A stretch of 64,000 nt of DNA from Dryocola clanedunensis subsp. sulfonylureivorans (GCF_016756775.1 NZ_JAERMU010000022.1:18686-82685); one strand, 5' to 3'. Shown: positions 33,991 to 48,710, counted from the first letter of the stretch. Notes: a model not told the origin generated them from the letters alone. Numbers and translations: made by a program.

Positions 33991-35820
33991 TTACTCAACG
34001 GTAACCGATTTCGCCAGGTTACGCGGCTGATCCACGTCGGTGCCTTTGATAAGCGCAACGTGATAAGAGAGCAGCTGCAACGGCACGGTATAGAAGATTG
34101 GGGCAATAACCTCTTCGACGTGCGGCATTTCAATGATGTGCATGTTGTCGCTGCTGGTGAAACCTGCATCCCGATCGGCGAAGACGTACAGCTGGCCACC
34201 GCGGGCGCGCACTTCTTCGATGTTGGACTTCAGTTTTTCCAGCAGTTCGTTGTTAGGTGCCACAACGATGACCGGCATATCTGCATCGATTAACGCCAGC
34301 GGGCCGTGCTTCAGTTCGCCCGCCGCGTACGCTTCAGCGTGAATATAAGAGATCTCTTTGAGCTTCAGCGCACCTTCCATGGCGATCGGGTACTGGTCGC
34401 CACGGCCGAGGAACAGCGCGTGGTGCTTGTCGGAGAAATCTTCCGCCAGCGCTTCAATGCGTTTGTCCTGGGAGAGCATCTGCTCGATGCGGCTTGGCAG
34501 CGCCTGTAAGCCGTGCACAATGTCGTGCTCAACCTGAGCGTCAGCGCCTTTCAGGCGGCTCAGCTTAGCCACCAGCATCAGCAGAACGGTCAGCTGCGTG
34601 GTGAACGCCTTGGTGGACGCTACGCCAATTTCTGTACCCGCATTGGTCATCAGGGACAGATCGGATTCCCGCACCAGCGATGAGCCAGGTACGTTACAGA
34701 CCGCCAGCGATCCCAGATAGCCCAGCTCTTTGGACAGGCGAAGCGCCGCCAGGGTATCCGCCGTTTCACCGGACTGAGAAAGAGTAATCATCAGGCTGTT
34801 GCGGCGTACCGCGGATTTGCGGTAGCGGAATTCGGAAGCGATCTCCACGTCGCAAGGCACACCGGCCAGGGCTTCAAACCAGTAGCGGGAAACCATGCCG
34901 GAGTTATAAGAGGTGCCGCAGGCTACAATCTGGATGTGCTCCACCTGTGCCAGCATCTCGTTCGCTTTCGGGCCAAGCTCGGTCAAATCCACTTCGCCGT
35001 GGCTGATACGACCGGCCAGGGTATTTTTGATGGCGTTCGGCTGCTCGTAGATCTCTTTTTGCATGTAGTGACGGTAGATGCCTTTGTCACCCGCGTCATA
35101 CTGCAAATTAGATTCGATGTCCGGGCGTTTAACCGCCTCGCCTTTGGTGTTGAAAATGTTGACGGAACGACGGGTCACTTCCGCGATATCGCCTTCTTCC
35201 AGGAAGATGAAGCGGCGGGTCACCGGCAGCAGCGCCAGCTGATCGGAGGCGATAAAGTTCTCGCCCATGCCGAGGCCGATAACCATCGGGCTGCCGGAAC
35301 GGGCAGCCAGCAGTACGCCCGGGTTGCGGGTATCCATGATAACCGTGCCGTAGGCACCGCGCAGCTGAGGGATCGCGCGTAATACGGCTTCACGCAGCGT
35401 GCCGCCCTGCTCCAGCTCCCAGTGTACTAAGTGAGCAATCACTTCGGTATCGGTCTGGGAAACGAAGGTATACCCGCGCTCCTGCAAAGAGACGCGCAGC
35501 GGCTCGTAGTTTTCGATGATGCCGTTGTGAACCACCGCAATATGTTCGGACACATGCGGGTGAGCGTTTACTTCGGAAGGTTCGCCATGTGTCGCCCAGC
35601 GGGTGTGTGCGATCCCGGTCCCGCCATGTAGCGCGGTTTCTTCTGCGGCTTCCGCCAGCTTTTGTACTTTACCCAGACGACGCAGACGGGTCATATGACC
35701 CTGCTCGTCGACAACTGCCAGACCCGCGGAGTCATAACCACGGTATTCCAGACGGCGTAGTCCTTCGAGAAGGATTTCAGCGATATCACGTTGCGCGACC
35801 GCGCCAACAATTCCACACAT
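33991..35820 (-). CDS. glmS: Glucosamine-fructose-6-phosphate aminotransferase
   Basis: A 609-residue enzyme making glucosamine-6-phosphate from fructose-6-phosphate and glutamine, first step of UDP-GlcNAc synthesis. N-terminal Ntn glutaminase domain with nucleophile Cys2 (MCGIVGAV), then two SIS isomerase domains ([16 protein letters not shown]) and the C-terminal LAKSVTVE. Same length as E. coli GlmS. Lies 210 bp downstream of glmU in the same direction. Confidence 0.97.
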   Translation of the reverse strand: MCGIVGAVAQRDIAEILLEGLRRLEYRGYDSAGLAVVDEQGHMTRLRRLGKVQKLAEAAEETALHGGTGIAHTRWATHGEPSEVNAHPHVSEHIAVVHNGIIENYEPLRVSLQERGYTFVSQTDTEVIAHLVHWELEQGGTLREAVLRAIPQLRGAYGTVIMDTRNPGVLLAARSGSPMVIGLGMGENFIASDQLALLPVTRRFIFLEEGDIAEVTRRSVNIFNTKGEAVKRPDIESNLQYDAGDKGIYRHYMQKEIYEQPNAIKNTLAGRISHGEVDLTELGPKANEMLAQVEHIQIVACGTSYNSGMVSRYWFEALAGVPCDVEIASEFRYRKSAVRRNSLMITLSQSGETADTLAALRLSKELGYLGSLAVCNVPGSSLVRESDLSLMTNAGTEIGVASTKAFTTQLTVLLMLVAKLSRLKGADAQVEHDIVHGLQALPSRIEQMLSQDKRIEALAEDFSDKHHALFLGRGDQYPIAMEGALKLKEISYIHAEAYAAGELKHGPLALIDADMPVIVVAPNNELLEKLKSNIEEVRARGGQLYVFADRDAGFTSSDNMHIIEMPHVEEVIAPIFYTVPLQLLSYHVALIKGTDVDQPRNLAKSVTVE

Positions 35821-36031
35821 AGTCGTTATTTCCTGATAATGGCGATTTCGCCATGTGTTGTCGCTGACCTGTATTTCCCGATTTACGGGGCCCCGAGCCT
35901 TGTAGAGAGTGGGGTTATAGTTTTGGTACTGCTGCAGGGCGGGCTGTTTTCGAGAACAACCTTCACCCCAGTTTTACTCGGTCCTGCATGCAGGGTGGAT
36001 AAGCGAAGCGCCATCCACCGCAGACTGGAAA
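35821..36031 (-). other. glmU-glmS intercistronic region
   Basis: 211 bp. In E. coli the equivalent segment contains the RNase E processing site and the glmS leader that pairs with sRNA GlmZ. I could not delimit a GlmZ-pairing site here by eye. Confidence 0.4.
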
Positions 36032-37402
36032 CTACTTCTTCTTCACCGGACGCTGCCAGCCCTGAATATGGGTCTGCTTAACGCGGCTGATGACCAGCTC
36101 GTTTTCAGCAACGTTGCGGGTAACCGTGGTGCCAGCACCGATAGTTACGCCGTTCCCCACGGTCACCGGGGCCACCAGCTGTGTGTCGGAACCGACAAAC
36201 ACGTCGTCGCCAATAATGGTTTTGTGCTTGTTCGCGCCGTCATAGTTACAGGTGATAGTGCCCGCGCCGATATTCACGTTGTCGCCAATATCTGCATCGC
36301 CTAAATAGCTCAGGTGCCCTGCTTTGGAGCCTTTACCCAGACGCGCTTTTTTCATTTCGACGAAGTTGCCAACGTGCGCACCTTCAGCCAGTTCGGCCCC
36401 TGGGCGCAGGCGTGTAAACGGACCAATAGTGCAGGCAGCGGCCAGGGTGGCATCTTCAACTACGGTATAAGCGCTGATTTCGCAGTCGTCGCCGATAACG
36501 CAGTTCTTCAGCACGCAGCCGGTGGCGATTTTTACTCGATGGCCCAGCGTGACGTTGCCTTCAATAATCACATTAGTATCGATTTCGACATCACGCCCGT
36601 GGCTCAGCGTGCCGCGCAGGTCGAAACGCTGCGGGTCACGCAGCATCACGCCCGCCAGCAGCAGCCTGTCAGCCTGCTCGGTCTGATAAACACGCTCCAG
36701 ACGAGAGAGCTGCAGACGGTTGTTCACGCCTTCCACTTCGCTGAGCCTGTCCGGATGCACCGCATTGATTTCGCGGCCTTCCTGGTGCGCCAGAGCGATG
36801 ATATCGGTGATATAGAACTCGCCCTGAGCATTGTTGTTATCCAGCTTGCCCAGCCAGCGTTTCAGATCCGCACCGTTGGCAATCAAAATACCGGTGTTAA
36901 TCTCATTGATTTTGCGCTGCTCATCGGTAGCGTCTTTGTGTTCCACAATTCCGACAACGGTGCCGTTTTCGCGGGCGATACGGCCATAGCCGGTTGGATC
37001 GTCAAGCTTAACGGTCAACAGGCCAATGCCGCCCTGCGGTTTTGCTTCACGCAGGCGCTGTAGCGTCTCAACGGAAATCAGCGGCACGTCGCCGTACAGC
37101 ATCAGGATATCTTCGTCGTCCGCGAAGAATGGCGCGGCCTGTTGCATAGCGTGGCCGGTACCCAGCTGCTCCGCCTGTAAAACCCAGTTCAGGGAACCAT
37201 CGTTAAGGGTCTGCTTCAGCAGATCGCCGCCGTGGCCGTAAACCAGATGTACATGCTGCGCGCCTAAATTTTTAGCTGCATCAATAACATGCTGAACCAT
37301 TGGTTTGCCGGCGAGGGTGTGCAGCACCTTCGGGAGGTCGGAATACATGCGGGTCCCTTTGCCAGCGGCAAGGATAACCACGCTCATCGCACTGTTTGAC
37401 AT
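36032..37402 (-). CDS. glmU: GlcNAc-1-P uridyltransferase / GlcN-1-P acetyltransferase
   Basis: A 456-residue bifunctional enzyme completing UDP-GlcNAc synthesis. N-terminal pyrophosphorylase domain with [15 protein letters not shown] (about 11-25); C-terminal left-handed beta-helix of hexapeptide repeats (GNVTLG, GADIG-type turns) for acetyl transfer, including His in the GHLSYLGDA region. Same length as E. coli GlmU. Together with murQP products (GlcNAc-6-P) it ties into amino-sugar supply. Confidence 0.97.
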   Translation of the reverse strand: MSNSAMSVVILAAGKGTRMYSDLPKVLHTLAGKPMVQHVIDAAKNLGAQHVHLVYGHGGDLLKQTLNDGSLNWVLQAEQLGTGHAMQQAAPFFADDEDILMLYGDVPLISVETLQRLREAKPQGGIGLLTVKLDDPTGYGRIARENGTVVGIVEHKDATDEQRKINEINTGILIANGADLKRWLGKLDNNNAQGEFYITDIIALAHQEGREINAVHPDRLSEVEGVNNRLQLSRLERVYQTEQADRLLLAGVMLRDPQRFDLRGTLSHGRDVEIDTNVIIEGNVTLGHRVKIATGCVLKNCVIGDDCEISAYTVVEDATLAAACTIGPFTRLRPGAELAEGAHVGNFVEMKKARLGKGSKAGHLSYLGDADIGDNVNIGAGTITCNYDGANKHKTIIGDDVFVGSDTQLVAPVTVGNGVTIGAGTTVTRNVAENELVISRVKQTHIQGWQRPVKKK

Positions 37403-37662
37403 ACGCGTCCTGACTTAAAATTGTGAGAGAAGTAAAACGATTTCACGTTGAAATATCTACATATTTTGCAGCAAAAAACGCGTTGGTGGAAATTCAGTCT
37501 TAAACAAGCGTTTTCCCTGCGCGTTGGGCTCAAGTGTAGGCAGATTAAGGACAAAAATGTATACCCGATCAACCGAAAGCAGGGCATCTCTTTGGATTTA
37601 TGCTTCTTTTCGCCTGAGAATAAAGACGGCCGGTATAGAAGAGGAGGGGAACTTCATGGAGG
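37403..37662 (-). promoter_or_regulatory. glmU promoter region with NagC-like palindromes
   Basis: An AT-rich gap to atpC. ATTTC-5 nt-GAAAT (37440-37454) and TTTTGC-AGC-AAAA-like arms near 37463-37478 resemble NagC/Mlc operators; in E. coli NagC activates glmUS from sites in this place. Assignment is tentative; no promoter elements could be fixed. Confidence 0.4.
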
Positions 37663-37696
37663 TAAAAAAATGCCAGTGAGGAGCACTCACTGGCAT
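37663..37696 (-). terminator. atp operon terminator
   Basis: Stem ATGCCAGTGA / TCACTGGCAT (37670-37679 and 37687-37696) with a 7-nt loop, followed on the minus strand by seven T. Confidence 0.9.
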
Positions 37697-37716
37697 TTGT
37701 CTTTTCAAGCAGGTAG

Positions 37717-38136
37717 TTACATCGCTTTTCTGGTCAATTCGATAACGCGTAGTTTCGCGATCGCCTTCGCCAGTTCAGCAGAAGCCTGAGCGTAGTCCAC
37801 ATCACCGTGGGAGCTATGGATGTGCTCTTCCGCTTTACGTTTCGCTTCCAGGGCTCGCGCTTCGTCGAGATCCTGGCCGCGAATTGCGGTATCAGCCAGC
37901 ACGGTAACCGTGCCTGGCTGCACTTCCAACACACCACCGGACAGGTAGATGAACTCTTCTTGTCCGTGCTGTTTAACGATGCGGATCATACCAGGCTTAA
38001 TGGCGGTGAGCAGCGGCGCGTGACCCGGGAAAATACCCAGCTCGCCTTCGCTACCCGTTACCTGGATCTTCTCGACCAGACCGGAGAACATTTGGCTCTC
38101 CGCGCTGACGACGTCCAGGTGATATGTCATTGCCAT
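37717..38136 (-). CDS. atpC: ATP synthase epsilon subunit
   Basis: A 139-residue F1 subunit: N-terminal beta-sandwich (about 1-85; [18 protein letters not shown]) and C-terminal two-helix domain that inhibits ATP hydrolysis. Part of the central stalk with gamma. Last gene of atpIBEFHAGDC, 20 bp after atpD. Confidence 0.97.
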   Translation of the reverse strand: MAMTYHLDVVSAESQMFSGLVEKIQVTGSEGELGIFPGHAPLLTAIKPGMIRIVKQHGQEEFIYLSGGVLEVQPGTVTVLADTAIRGQDLDEARALEAKRKAEEHIHSSHGDVDYAQASAELAKAIAKLRVIELTRKAM

Positions 38137-38156
38137 GTCACCCTCCGATTAAGGCG

Positions 38157-40431
<2,275 letters not shown>

Positions 40432-40481
40432 GAGCTTCTCCTCAATGCCTTGCGGCTTGCCCTAAGACAAGCCGCCAGACT

Positions 40482-42023
40482 TTACCAGGACTGAGTTGCT
40501 TTGAAGGAATCGAGGATGCCTTTCAGCTTGCCTTCGATTTCGTCGTTATAGCCACCAGATTGGTTGATTTCTTGCATCAGCGGAGCATGGTCACGGTCAA
40601 CGTAAGCCATCAGAGCGGCTTCGAAGCTACCGATTTTGGCCAGTTCCACATCTTCGAGGTAACCGCGTTCAGCAGCGAACAGAACCAGAGACTGATGCGC
40701 AACGGACATTGGCGCATACTGTTTCTGCTTCAGAAGCTCGGTCACTTTCTGACCGTGGTTCAGCTGCTTACGGGTCGCATCGTCAAGGTCGGATGCAAAC
40801 TGAGAGAACGCTGCAAGTTCACGATACTGTGCCAGCGCGGTACGGATACCACCGGACAGTTTTTTCATGATCTTGGTCTGCGCTGCACCACCAACACGGG
40901 ATACGGAGATACCCGGGTTAACCGCTGGACGAATACCGGCGTTAAACAGGTTGGATTCCAGGAAGATCTGACCATCGGTAATGGAAATTACGTTGGTCGG
41001 AACGAACGCGGAAACGTCACCAGCTTGCGTTTCGATAATTGGCAGCGCGGTCAGTGAACCGGTTTTCCCTTTCACTTCACCTTTAGTGAATGCTTCAACG
41101 TAATCGGCGTTAACACGCGCAGCACGTTCCAGCAGACGGGAGTGAAGATAGAAAACGTCGCCCGGATAAGCTTCACGACCTGGTGGACGACGAAGCAGCA
41201 GGGAAATCTGACGGTAAGCAACGGCCTGTTTAGACAGATCGTCATAAACGATCAGTGCGTCTTCACCGCGGTCACGGAAGTATTCACCCATTGCGCAGCC
41301 GGAGTACGGTGCCAGGTATTGCAGCGCAGCAGATTCTGATGCGGTTGCAACAACAACGATGGTGTTTGCCAGCGCGCCGTGCTCTTCCAGTTTACGAACC
41401 ACGTTAGAGATAGTGGACGCTTTCTGGCCGATAGCAACATAGATACATTTGATGCCGGAATCGCGCTGGTTGATGATGGCATCAATGGCCAGTGCGGTTT
41501 TACCGGTCTGACGGTCACCGATGACCAGCTCACGCTGACCACGGCCGATTGGAATCATGGCATCAACAGATTTATAGCCAGTCTGTACAGGCTGGTCTAC
41601 GGACTGACGCTCGATTACGCCCGGAGCGATGGCTTCAACGGCTGAGAAGCCGTCGTGGTCCAGTGGACCTTTACCGTCGATGGGTGCACCCAGGGTGTTC
41701 ACCACGCGGCCCAGCAGGCCACGACCGACAGGAACTTCAAGAATACGGCCAGTACACTTAACTTTCATGCCTTCGGCAAGGTCAGCGTACGGACCCATTA
41801 CTACAGCACCTACAGAGTCGCGCTCGAGGTTCAGTGCAATAGCGTAACGGTTACCCGGCAGGGAGATCATCTCACCCTGCATAACATCGGCCAGGCCGTG
41901 TACACGGATGATACCGTCACTGACGGATACGATAGTACCTTCGTTGTGAGCTTCGCTCACCACATTGAACTGAGCAATGCGCTGCTTGATCAGTTCGCTG
42001 ATTTCGGTGGAATTCAGTTGCAT
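40482..42023 (-). CDS. atpA: ATP synthase alpha subunit
   Basis: A 513-residue non-catalytic nucleotide-binding F1 subunit with Walker [21 protein letters not shown] and the arginine-finger region [10 protein letters not shown]. Same length as E. coli; 12 bp after atpH. Confidence 0.98.
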   Translation of the reverse strand: MQLNSTEISELIKQRIAQFNVVSEAHNEGTIVSVSDGIIRVHGLADVMQGEMISLPGNRYAIALNLERDSVGAVVMGPYADLAEGMKVKCTGRILEVPVGRGLLGRVVNTLGAPIDGKGPLDHDGFSAVEAIAPGVIERQSVDQPVQTGYKSVDAMIPIGRGQRELVIGDRQTGKTALAIDAIINQRDSGIKCIYVAIGQKASTISNVVRKLEEHGALANTIVVVATASESAALQYLAPYSGCAMGEYFRDRGEDALIVYDDLSKQAVAYRQISLLLRRPPGREAYPGDVFYLHSRLLERAARVNADYVEAFTKGEVKGKTGSLTALPIIETQAGDVSAFVPTNVISITDGQIFLESNLFNAGIRPAVNPGISVSRVGGAAQTKIMKKLSGGIRTALAQYRELAAFSQFASDLDDATRKQLNHGQKVTELLKQKQYAPMSVAHQSLVLFAAERGYLEDVELAKIGSFEAALMAYVDRDHAPLMQEINQSGGYNDEIEGKLKGILDSFKATQSW

Positions 42024-42035
42024 GCTCCAGTCCCC

Positions 42036-42569
42036 TTAAGACTGCAAGACGTCTGCCAGGCGATCAAGACGGGCGCGTACGCTACCATCAATGACCATAT
42101 CACCCGCTCGGATGATGACACCTGCCATTACAGACTTGTCAATTTTGCAATTCAGCTTCACTTTGCGTGACAGACGTTTTTCCATCGCGGCGCTGATTTT
42201 CGAAAGCTGGGTTTCATTCAGTGCGTTTGCGGAAGTCACTTCGACTTCAACGGTAGCCTCCTGGGCTGCGCGCAACTGAACAAACTGCTCAAGAACATCA
42301 GGAAGAACCTTCAGACGCCCGTTCTCAGCCATCACCTTAATCAGGTTCTGGCCGTTAGCGTCGAGTTGGTCACCACAGATGGCGATAAACGACTCAGAGA
42401 GAGTTTCCGGCGCCAGTGCACCAGAAAGAAGCTCTGCGATTTGTTCGTTTTCAGACACTTCGGCGGCAAAAGCCAGCATCTGCTGCCAGCTCTCTACGCT
42501 TTGGTGTTCAACGGCAAAGTCAAAAGCTGCTTTGGCGTAGGGGCGAGCTACAGTTACAAATTCAGACAT
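42036..42569 (-). CDS. atpH: ATP synthase delta subunit
   Basis: A 177-residue peripheral-stalk subunit: N-terminal six-helix bundle ([15 protein letters not shown]) and C-terminal part ending RLDRLADVL. Joins the b dimer to the top of F1. Same length as E. coli. Confidence 0.97.
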   Translation of the reverse strand: MSEFVTVARPYAKAAFDFAVEHQSVESWQQMLAFAAEVSENEQIAELLSGALAPETLSESFIAICGDQLDANGQNLIKVMAENGRLKVLPDVLEQFVQLRAAQEATVEVEVTSANALNETQLSKISAAMEKRLSRKVKLNCKIDKSVMAGVIIRAGDMVIDGSVRARLDRLADVLQS

Positions 42570-42583
42570 CAGCCCCTCCCTCC

Positions 42584-43054
42584 TTACAGTTCAGCGACCA
42601 GTTTATCAACGATGTCGCTGTTAGCAGCTTCATCCACGGAACGTTCAATGATCTTCTCAGCGCCGGCAATTGCCAGCAGAGCGACTTGCTTACGCAGCTC
42701 TTCGCGAGCGCGCTTACGCTCCGCATCGATTTCTGCCTGGGCTTGAGCCACGATTTTGTTACGTTCCTGCTCTGCCTCGGTTTTCGCTTCTTCGACGATC
42801 TGAGCGCGGCGTTTGTTCGCCTGCTCGATGATCACCTGAGCTTCCGCTTTGGCTTTTTTCAGCTGGTCGGTCGCGTTGGCCTGTGCAAGGTCAAGGTCCT
42901 TTTTAGCACGTTCTGCAGAAGAGAGACCGTCAGCAATTTCTTTTTGACGCTTCTCGATGGCTGCCATTAATGGCGGCCATACATACTTCATGCAGAACAG
43001 AACAAACAGGACAAACGCGATGGCCTGGCCGAGGATTGTTGCGTTAAGATTCAC
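42584..43054 (-). CDS. atpF: ATP synthase b subunit
   Basis: A 156-residue peripheral-stalk subunit: one N-terminal membrane helix (about residues 5-25) then a long charged, Ala-rich coiled coil. Dimerises and holds F1 against Fo. Same length as E. coli. Confidence 0.97.
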   Translation of the reverse strand: MNLNATILGQAIAFVLFVLFCMKYVWPPLMAAIEKRQKEIADGLSSAERAKKDLDLAQANATDQLKKAKAEAQVIIEQANKRRAQIVEEAKTEAEQERNKIVAQAQAEIDAERKRAREELRKQVALLAIAGAEKIIERSVDEAANSDIVDKLVAEL

Positions 43055-43104
43055 AGCACAATGCCTCTTTGTTAGTTAACGTTCTGATATTGCTTGGTAT
43101 CTTA

Positions 43105-43384
<280 letters not shown>

Positions 43385-43403
43385 GCAGTAGTGGTAAGTA
43401 AAA

Positions 43404-44611
<1,208 letters not shown>

Positions 44612-44702
44612 AACGTAATCATCTCCTGCTCCTTAAGAGGTATGTCGCGTATCGTATAAAACTGCCTTTGCGACTTTGAGTCAAGCCACAAAAAGCGAGC
44701 AA

Positions 44703-44730
44703 ATTATACGGTGCTACCCCGTGATTTCAA
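44703..44730 (-). promoter_or_regulatory. atp operon promoter
   Basis: Minus-strand TTGAAA (44725-44730), 16-bp spacer, TATAAT (44703-44708), aligned with the E. coli promoter context GTAGCACCGTATAATTTG. It lies 92 bp upstream of atpI. Confidence 0.85.
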
Positions 44731-45229
44731 ACATTAAGTAGCAAAAAGGTGAACAAATGTTTAAATAATTTTCTGTACACTTCTTTTTCAACTTTTGCAG
44801 AAAGCAGCCATTTTTAACGAAAACTGCAAATCAGCTGAAATAGCGCTCAACAAAGCGTGTTGAAGATCACAATTCAAACATCTCACATCCACGCTCAATT
44901 TGTCTGGGTCATAAAGTGCTAACCGCATCTGACTGATTAATAAGCTGAATAATGGACACTCTTTTGAAAACAACCCGCAACAGAGTAAAAACACTCCATT
45001 GACATTCTCAGTAAACAATTAACAACCACAGAAGAGGTTTTGCTCGGGTATTTTTAGCAGGGTTATATTTTCATGGTTTACTAACCCTCAGAAAACCCAT
45101 TGCCCCACCGTTAAAAAATCCAGGTTAGATCGTTAACAGTTTGTTGAGTGTAACCAATCATGTCAGTGCATTCCCCCTCAGCTTTTAACCTTCGTGAAAC
45201 ACTGCTTTTTCCACTTTTTTTGATAAAAA
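44731..45229. other. Non-coding gap between rsmG and the atp promoter
   Basis: About 500 bp, AT-rich. The open frames in it have no family resemblance, and I see no further hairpin or operator that I can support. A gap of the same size is found in E. coli. Confidence 0.6.
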
Positions 45230-45853
45230 TTAATTTTTGTTTGGCTTAATAACGACCAGGTGGCGCTCACCATCCAGTTCAGGCACCTGCAAACGGACAA
45301 TCTCTTCAACGCTAAAGGCTTCTGGCAGCTGAGCTATTTCATCATCCGGACGTAACCCTTTGAGTGCATAAAACTTGCCGCCCTGCCCCGGGAGATGGTG
45401 ACACCAGCTAACCATATCCGTCAGTGAAGCAAATGCCCGGCTGATAACGCCATCAAATGGCGGTTCCGCAGGAAACTCTTCCACACGGCTTTGAACCGGA
45501 GTGATGTTATCCAGATGCAGCTCATGCTGAACCTGCCGCAGGAAGCGCACGCGCTTGCCTAAGCTGTCGAGTAGGGTGAAATGCGAGTCAGGACGAACAA
45601 TGGCTAATGGAATGCCAGGCAGCCCTGGTCCTGTACCAACATCGATAAAACGCGATCCTTGCAGGTGCGGTTCAACGACAATGCTGTCGAGGATATGGCG
45701 CACCAGCATTTCGTCAGGATCGCGAACTGACGTCAGATTATAGGCCTTATTCCACTTATGCAGCAGTTCAACATAGCCCACCAGCTGCAGTTTCTGGTTT
45801 TCAGGAAGCGTGATGCCTGCGTTAGCCAGCAGACGATTCAGTTTGTTTAGCAC
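45230..45853 (-). CDS. rsmG: 16S rRNA m7G527 methyltransferase
   Basis: A 207-residue Rossmann-fold methyltransferase; SAM-binding motif [16 protein letters not shown] (about 68-83). Same length as E. coli RsmG (GidB). Loss of this enzyme gives low-level streptomycin resistance in other species. Downstream of mnmG. Confidence 0.96.
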   Translation of the reverse strand: MLNKLNRLLANAGITLPENQKLQLVGYVELLHKWNKAYNLTSVRDPDEMLVRHILDSIVVEPHLQGSRFIDVGTGPGLPGIPLAIVRPDSHFTLLDSLGKRVRFLRQVQHELHLDNITPVQSRVEEFPAEPPFDGVISRAFASLTDMVSWCHHLPGQGGKFYALKGLRPDDEIAQLPEAFSVEEIVRLQVPELDGERHLVVIKPNKN

Positions 45854-45869
45854 GGTTATCAGTACCCAT

Positions 45870-45897
45870 TAAAAAAAGAGGCCAGGATAACCTGGCC
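45870..45897 (-). terminator. Intercistronic terminator between mnmG and rsmG
   Basis: Stem GGCCAGG / CCTGGCC (45880-45886 and 45891-45897), loop of four, then TCTTTTTTT on the minus strand: a good intrinsic terminator inside a conserved gene pair, so read-through must be partial or rsmG has its own start. Confidence 0.8.
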
Positions 45898-45912
45898 CGG
45901 ATCAATACGTTA

Positions 45913-47802
45913 TCAGGCGCTGCGGCGCAGTAGCCCCTGTTTTTTTAGCCAGATGAGCAAAATGGAGATCGCGGCCGGTGTGATCCCCGAAATACGCGAT
46001 GCCTGCCCGATCGAGACAGGTTTGTGATCGTTAAGTTTGGCGATCACTTCGTTGGACAGCCCGTTGACCTGGCTGTAATCCAGCGTGGCCGGTAAAACGG
46101 TGTTCTCATTACGCAGCTGTTTGTCGATCTCATCCTGCTGGCGAGCGATATACCCTTCGTACTTAACCTGAATCTCGACCTGCTCGGCAGACTGCGGATC
46201 GGCAAGACCCGGTGCGAATGCGGACAGCTCCATCATGCTGGCATAGGTCATTTCCGGGCGACGCAGTAAATCTTCGCCGTTTGCCTCGCGGGAGAGCGGC
46301 GCGCTGAGCTTCGCGTTAACTTCTTCGACCTGCGCTGAGTGCGGGTGCAGCCAGATGTCTTTCAGACGCTGGCGCTCGAGCTCAATGCTCTCAAGCTTCT
46401 CGTTGAAGCGCGCCCAGCGTTCGTCGTCCACCAGCCCCATCTCACGACCCGCAGCGGTTAAGCGCAGATCTGCATTGTCTTCACGCAGCATCAGGCGGTA
46501 TTCGGCACGGGAGGTGAACATGCGGTACGGTTCTTTGGTCCCCAGAGTGCAGAGATCGTCAACCAGAACGCCAAGGTAGGCCTGATCGCGACGCGGAGCC
46601 CAGCCTTCTTTTTCGGCGGAGTAGCGTCCAGCATTAAGGCCAGCCAGCAGCCCCTGTGCCGCAGCTTCTTCGTACCCGGTGGTGCCGTTGATTTGTCCGG
46701 CAAAGAACAGCCCCTGGATGTATTTGCTTTCCAGAGTAGGTTTCAGATCGCGAGGATCGAAGAAGTCGTACTCGATGGCATAGCCCGGGCGAACGATCTT
46801 CGCGTTTTCCATCCCCTGCATGGAGCGGACGATCTGCATCTGGACGTCAAACGGCAGGCTGGTGGAGATGCCGTTCGGGTAAACTTCGTTGCTGGTAAGC
46901 CCTTCCGGCTCAAGGAAGATTTGATGCTGGTTGCGGTCGGCAAAGCGCATCACTTTGTCTTCGATGGACGGACAGTAGCGTGGGCCAATCCCCTCGATCA
47001 CGCCTGCATACATCGGGCTGCGGTCGAGGTTATTACGAATAACGTCGTGCGTTTTTTCGTTGGTGTACGTGATGTAGCACGGTACCTGCGCGGGATGCTG
47101 GCTCACGTTCCCCATGAACGAGAAGACTGGCATCGGGTTATCCCCGTGCTGCTGGGCAAGTACGCTGAAATCGATAGTCCGGGCATCAATGCGCGGTGGC
47201 GTACCTGTCTTCAGGCGGTTTACGCGCAGAGGGAGTTCACGCAGACGGCGTGAAAGCGAAATGGACGGCGGATCGCCTGCACGGCCACCGCTGTAGTTAT
47301 CCAGTCCGATATGAATTTTTCCGTCAAGGAAAGTCCCGACGGTCAGCACGACGGATTTAGCGCGGAATTTAAGCCCCATCTGGGTTACCGCACCCACCAC
47401 ACGATCGTTCTCGACAATCAGATCTTCAACCGCCTGCTGGAAGATCATCAGGTTTGGCTGGTTCTCCAGGGCGGTTCGTACAGCCTGGCGATACAGCACG
47501 CGGTCAGCCTGAGCACGAGTGGCTCGTACGGCCGGGCCTTTGCTGGCGTTTAGTATTCTAAACTGTATGCCAGCATGATCGATCGCCTTCGCCATCAGTC
47601 CGCCCAGCGCGTCCACTTCTTTAACCAGATGTCCCTTGCCAATACCGCCGATCGCCGGGTTACAGGACATCTGTCCCAGCGTGTCGATATTGTGTGTCAG
47701 AAGTAGGGTCTGTTGACCCATTCGGGCTGCGGCCATAGCGGCCTCGGTGCCTGCATGACCCCCGCCAATGATGATGACGTCAAAAGGATCTGGATAAAAC
47801 AT
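45913..47802 (-). CDS. mnmG: tRNA uridine-5-carboxymethylaminomethyl modification enzyme MnmG
   Basis: A 629-residue FAD-dependent enzyme; dinucleotide-binding [12 protein letters not shown] at residues 11-22, redox Cys in [15 protein letters not shown]-terminal helical domain that binds MnmE. Works with MnmE (22.6 kb). Transcription leads away from oriC, which in E. coli aids duplex opening. Confidence 0.97.
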   Translation of the reverse strand: MFYPDPFDVIIIGGGHAGTEAAMAAARMGQQTLLLTHNIDTLGQMSCNPAIGGIGKGHLVKEVDALGGLMAKAIDHAGIQFRILNASKGPAVRATRAQADRVLYRQAVRTALENQPNLMIFQQAVEDLIVENDRVVGAVTQMGLKFRAKSVVLTVGTFLDGKIHIGLDNYSGGRAGDPPSISLSRRLRELPLRVNRLKTGTPPRIDARTIDFSVLAQQHGDNPMPVFSFMGNVSQHPAQVPCYITYTNEKTHDVIRNNLDRSPMYAGVIEGIGPRYCPSIEDKVMRFADRNQHQIFLEPEGLTSNEVYPNGISTSLPFDVQMQIVRSMQGMENAKIVRPGYAIEYDFFDPRDLKPTLESKYIQGLFFAGQINGTTGYEEAAAQGLLAGLNAGRYSAEKEGWAPRRDQAYLGVLVDDLCTLGTKEPYRMFTSRAEYRLMLREDNADLRLTAAGREMGLVDDERWARFNEKLESIELERQRLKDIWLHPHSAQVEEVNAKLSAPLSREANGEDLLRRPEMTYASMMELSAFAPGLADPQSAEQVEIQVKYEGYIARQQDEIDKQLRNENTVLPATLDYSQVNGLSNEVIAKLNDHKPVSIGQASRISGITPAAISILLIWLKKQGLLRRSA

Positions 47803-47909
47803 GGTGACTGCCTCGTGGTTAAACGGGAGGGTGACTGATTCCCGGGATGGCGATTCTACTCAACTTTAGCCGATGGAGAAAGTGCCGGGATCCTCGGTAA
47901 TTAAAAGAA

Positions 47910-47953
47910 GATCTTTTTTATTTAAAGATCTCTTTATTATGATCTCTTATTAG
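47910..47953 (+). other. oriC DNA unwinding element 13-mers
   Basis: Three 13-mers: GATCTTTTTTATT (47910-47922), GATCTCTTTATTA (47927-47939) and GATCTCTTATTAG (47941-47953), the left, middle and right repeats melted by DnaA. Confidence 0.85.
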
Positions 47954-47966
47954 GATCGCCATGTTC

Positions 47967-47975
47967 TGTGGATAA
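47967..47975 (-). promoter_or_regulatory. oriC DnaA box R1
   Basis: Perfect TTATCCACA on the minus strand (TGTGGATAA on the plus), the high-affinity box next to the unwinding element. Confidence 0.9.
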
Positions 47976-47993
47976 GCGTTTTTTCACTAAAGA

Positions 47994-48006
47994 GATCAAG
48001 TGATTA
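47994..48006 (+). promoter_or_regulatory. oriC IHF site
   Basis: GATCAAGTGATTA fits the IHF consensus WATCAANNNNTTR except for the first base; same place as in E. coli. Confidence 0.7.
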
Positions 48007-48072
48007 AGATAGATCGTTTGCTGTGAATGATCGGTGATCCCACACCGTATAAGCTGGGATCAAAAGCGAGGG

Positions 48073-48081
48073 TTATGCACA
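48073..48081 (+). promoter_or_regulatory. oriC DnaA box R2
   Basis: TTATGCACA; E. coli has TTATACACA here. It still fits the relaxed TTWTNCACA consensus. Confidence 0.8.
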
Positions 48082-48107
48082 ACTCAAAAAGTGAACAGCA
48101 GTTGTTA

Positions 48108-48116
48108 TTGGGATAA
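48108..48116 (-). promoter_or_regulatory. oriC DnaA box R3
   Basis: TTATCCCAA on the minus strand; E. coli R3 is TTATCCAAA. A weak box in either species. Confidence 0.65.
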
Positions 48117-48146
48117 CTACCGCTTACTACGAGCTTTTAAGCATAG

Positions 48147-48155
48147 TTATACACA
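48147..48155 (+). promoter_or_regulatory. oriC DnaA box R4 (variant)
   Basis: TTATACACA where E. coli has the perfect high-affinity TTATCCACA. Context GAGTTA/CATAGTTA and spacing identify it as R4. Confidence 0.8.
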
Positions 48156-48171
48156 GAAGAAAGGGCGATCT

Positions 48172-48621
48172 TTACAAATCCTGGAGTAAATTCTTCCAGG
48201 ATCCGACCCAAACTTCAGCCGGATCTTCAGGAATATCGTGATCGAGGATGTTCACCTTCAGTAAAGATCCCACTTTTTTTGCTCCGCAGTCGGTCAGCAG
48301 GGCGTCGATTTTCTCTATAGCACCGCAAAACGTATCGTATTCGCGGCTGCCGATCCCTACCGCACCGTAGCGTACGTTGCTCAGATCCGGATTTTCTTCC
48401 TTTATTGCATCATAAAGAGGTTGCAGGTTATCCGGCAGATCGCCTGCGCCATGCGTAGAGGAAACAATCAGCCAGACGCCGCTGGTTTGCAGATCCTCAA
48501 GCAGCGGTCCATGGAGGGTTTTCGTAGAGAAACCTGCCTCTTCCAGCTTCTCAGCCAGATGTTCAGCTACGTATTCGGCACTGCCAAGAGTACTGCCACT
48601 GATCAGGGTAATGTCTGCCAT
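48172..48621 (-). CDS. mioC: Flavodoxin-like protein MioC
   Basis: A 149-residue FMN-binding flavodoxin; ISGSTLGSAEYVAEHL (P-loop for FMN phosphate) and SSTHGAGDLPDN are visible. E. coli MioC supports biotin synthase. ATG at 48621 (MADITLISGST) matches the family; the frame is open ten codons further up. It is transcribed toward oriC, the conserved arrangement. Confidence 0.94.
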   Translation of the reverse strand: MADITLISGSTLGSAEYVAEHLAEKLEEAGFSTKTLHGPLLEDLQTSGVWLIVSSTHGAGDLPDNLQPLYDAIKEENPDLSNVRYGAVGIGSREYDTFCGAIEKIDALLTDCGAKKVGSLLKVNILDHDIPEDPAEVWVGSWKNLLQDL

Positions 48622-48680
48622 TGCTATCCGCCTCTTTAAAACGTTTTGCATTGTACGCTGTGTAAGGCCTGCGATCTACC

Positions 48681-48689
48681 TGTGGATAA
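48681..48689 (-). promoter_or_regulatory. DnaA box in the mioC promoter
   Basis: Perfect TTATCCACA on the minus strand, just upstream of mioC, as in E. coli where DnaA represses mioC transcription into oriC. Confidence 0.85.
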
Positions 48690-48710
48690 TATGGGTATTA
48701 CATTTAGCCA

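Larger units (their letters stand above)
47886..48157. other. Replication origin oriC
   Basis: The segment between mnmG and mioC aligns with E. coli oriC throughout: AT-rich unwinding element on the left, R1 near 47970, IHF site, then R2, R3 and R4. GATC occurs at 47889, 47910, 47927, 47941, 47954, 47994, 48012, 48029, 48036 and 48058, supporting SeqA/Dam control. Conserved blocks such as TGTGAATGATCGGTGATCC are intact. R2, R3 and R4 differ from the E. coli boxes. Confidence 0.95.

Noticed and set aside
44788..45018. 76-codon frame upstream of atpI
   Set aside because: No homology, unusual Cys/Leu-rich composition, and it lies in the non-coding atp upstream region.
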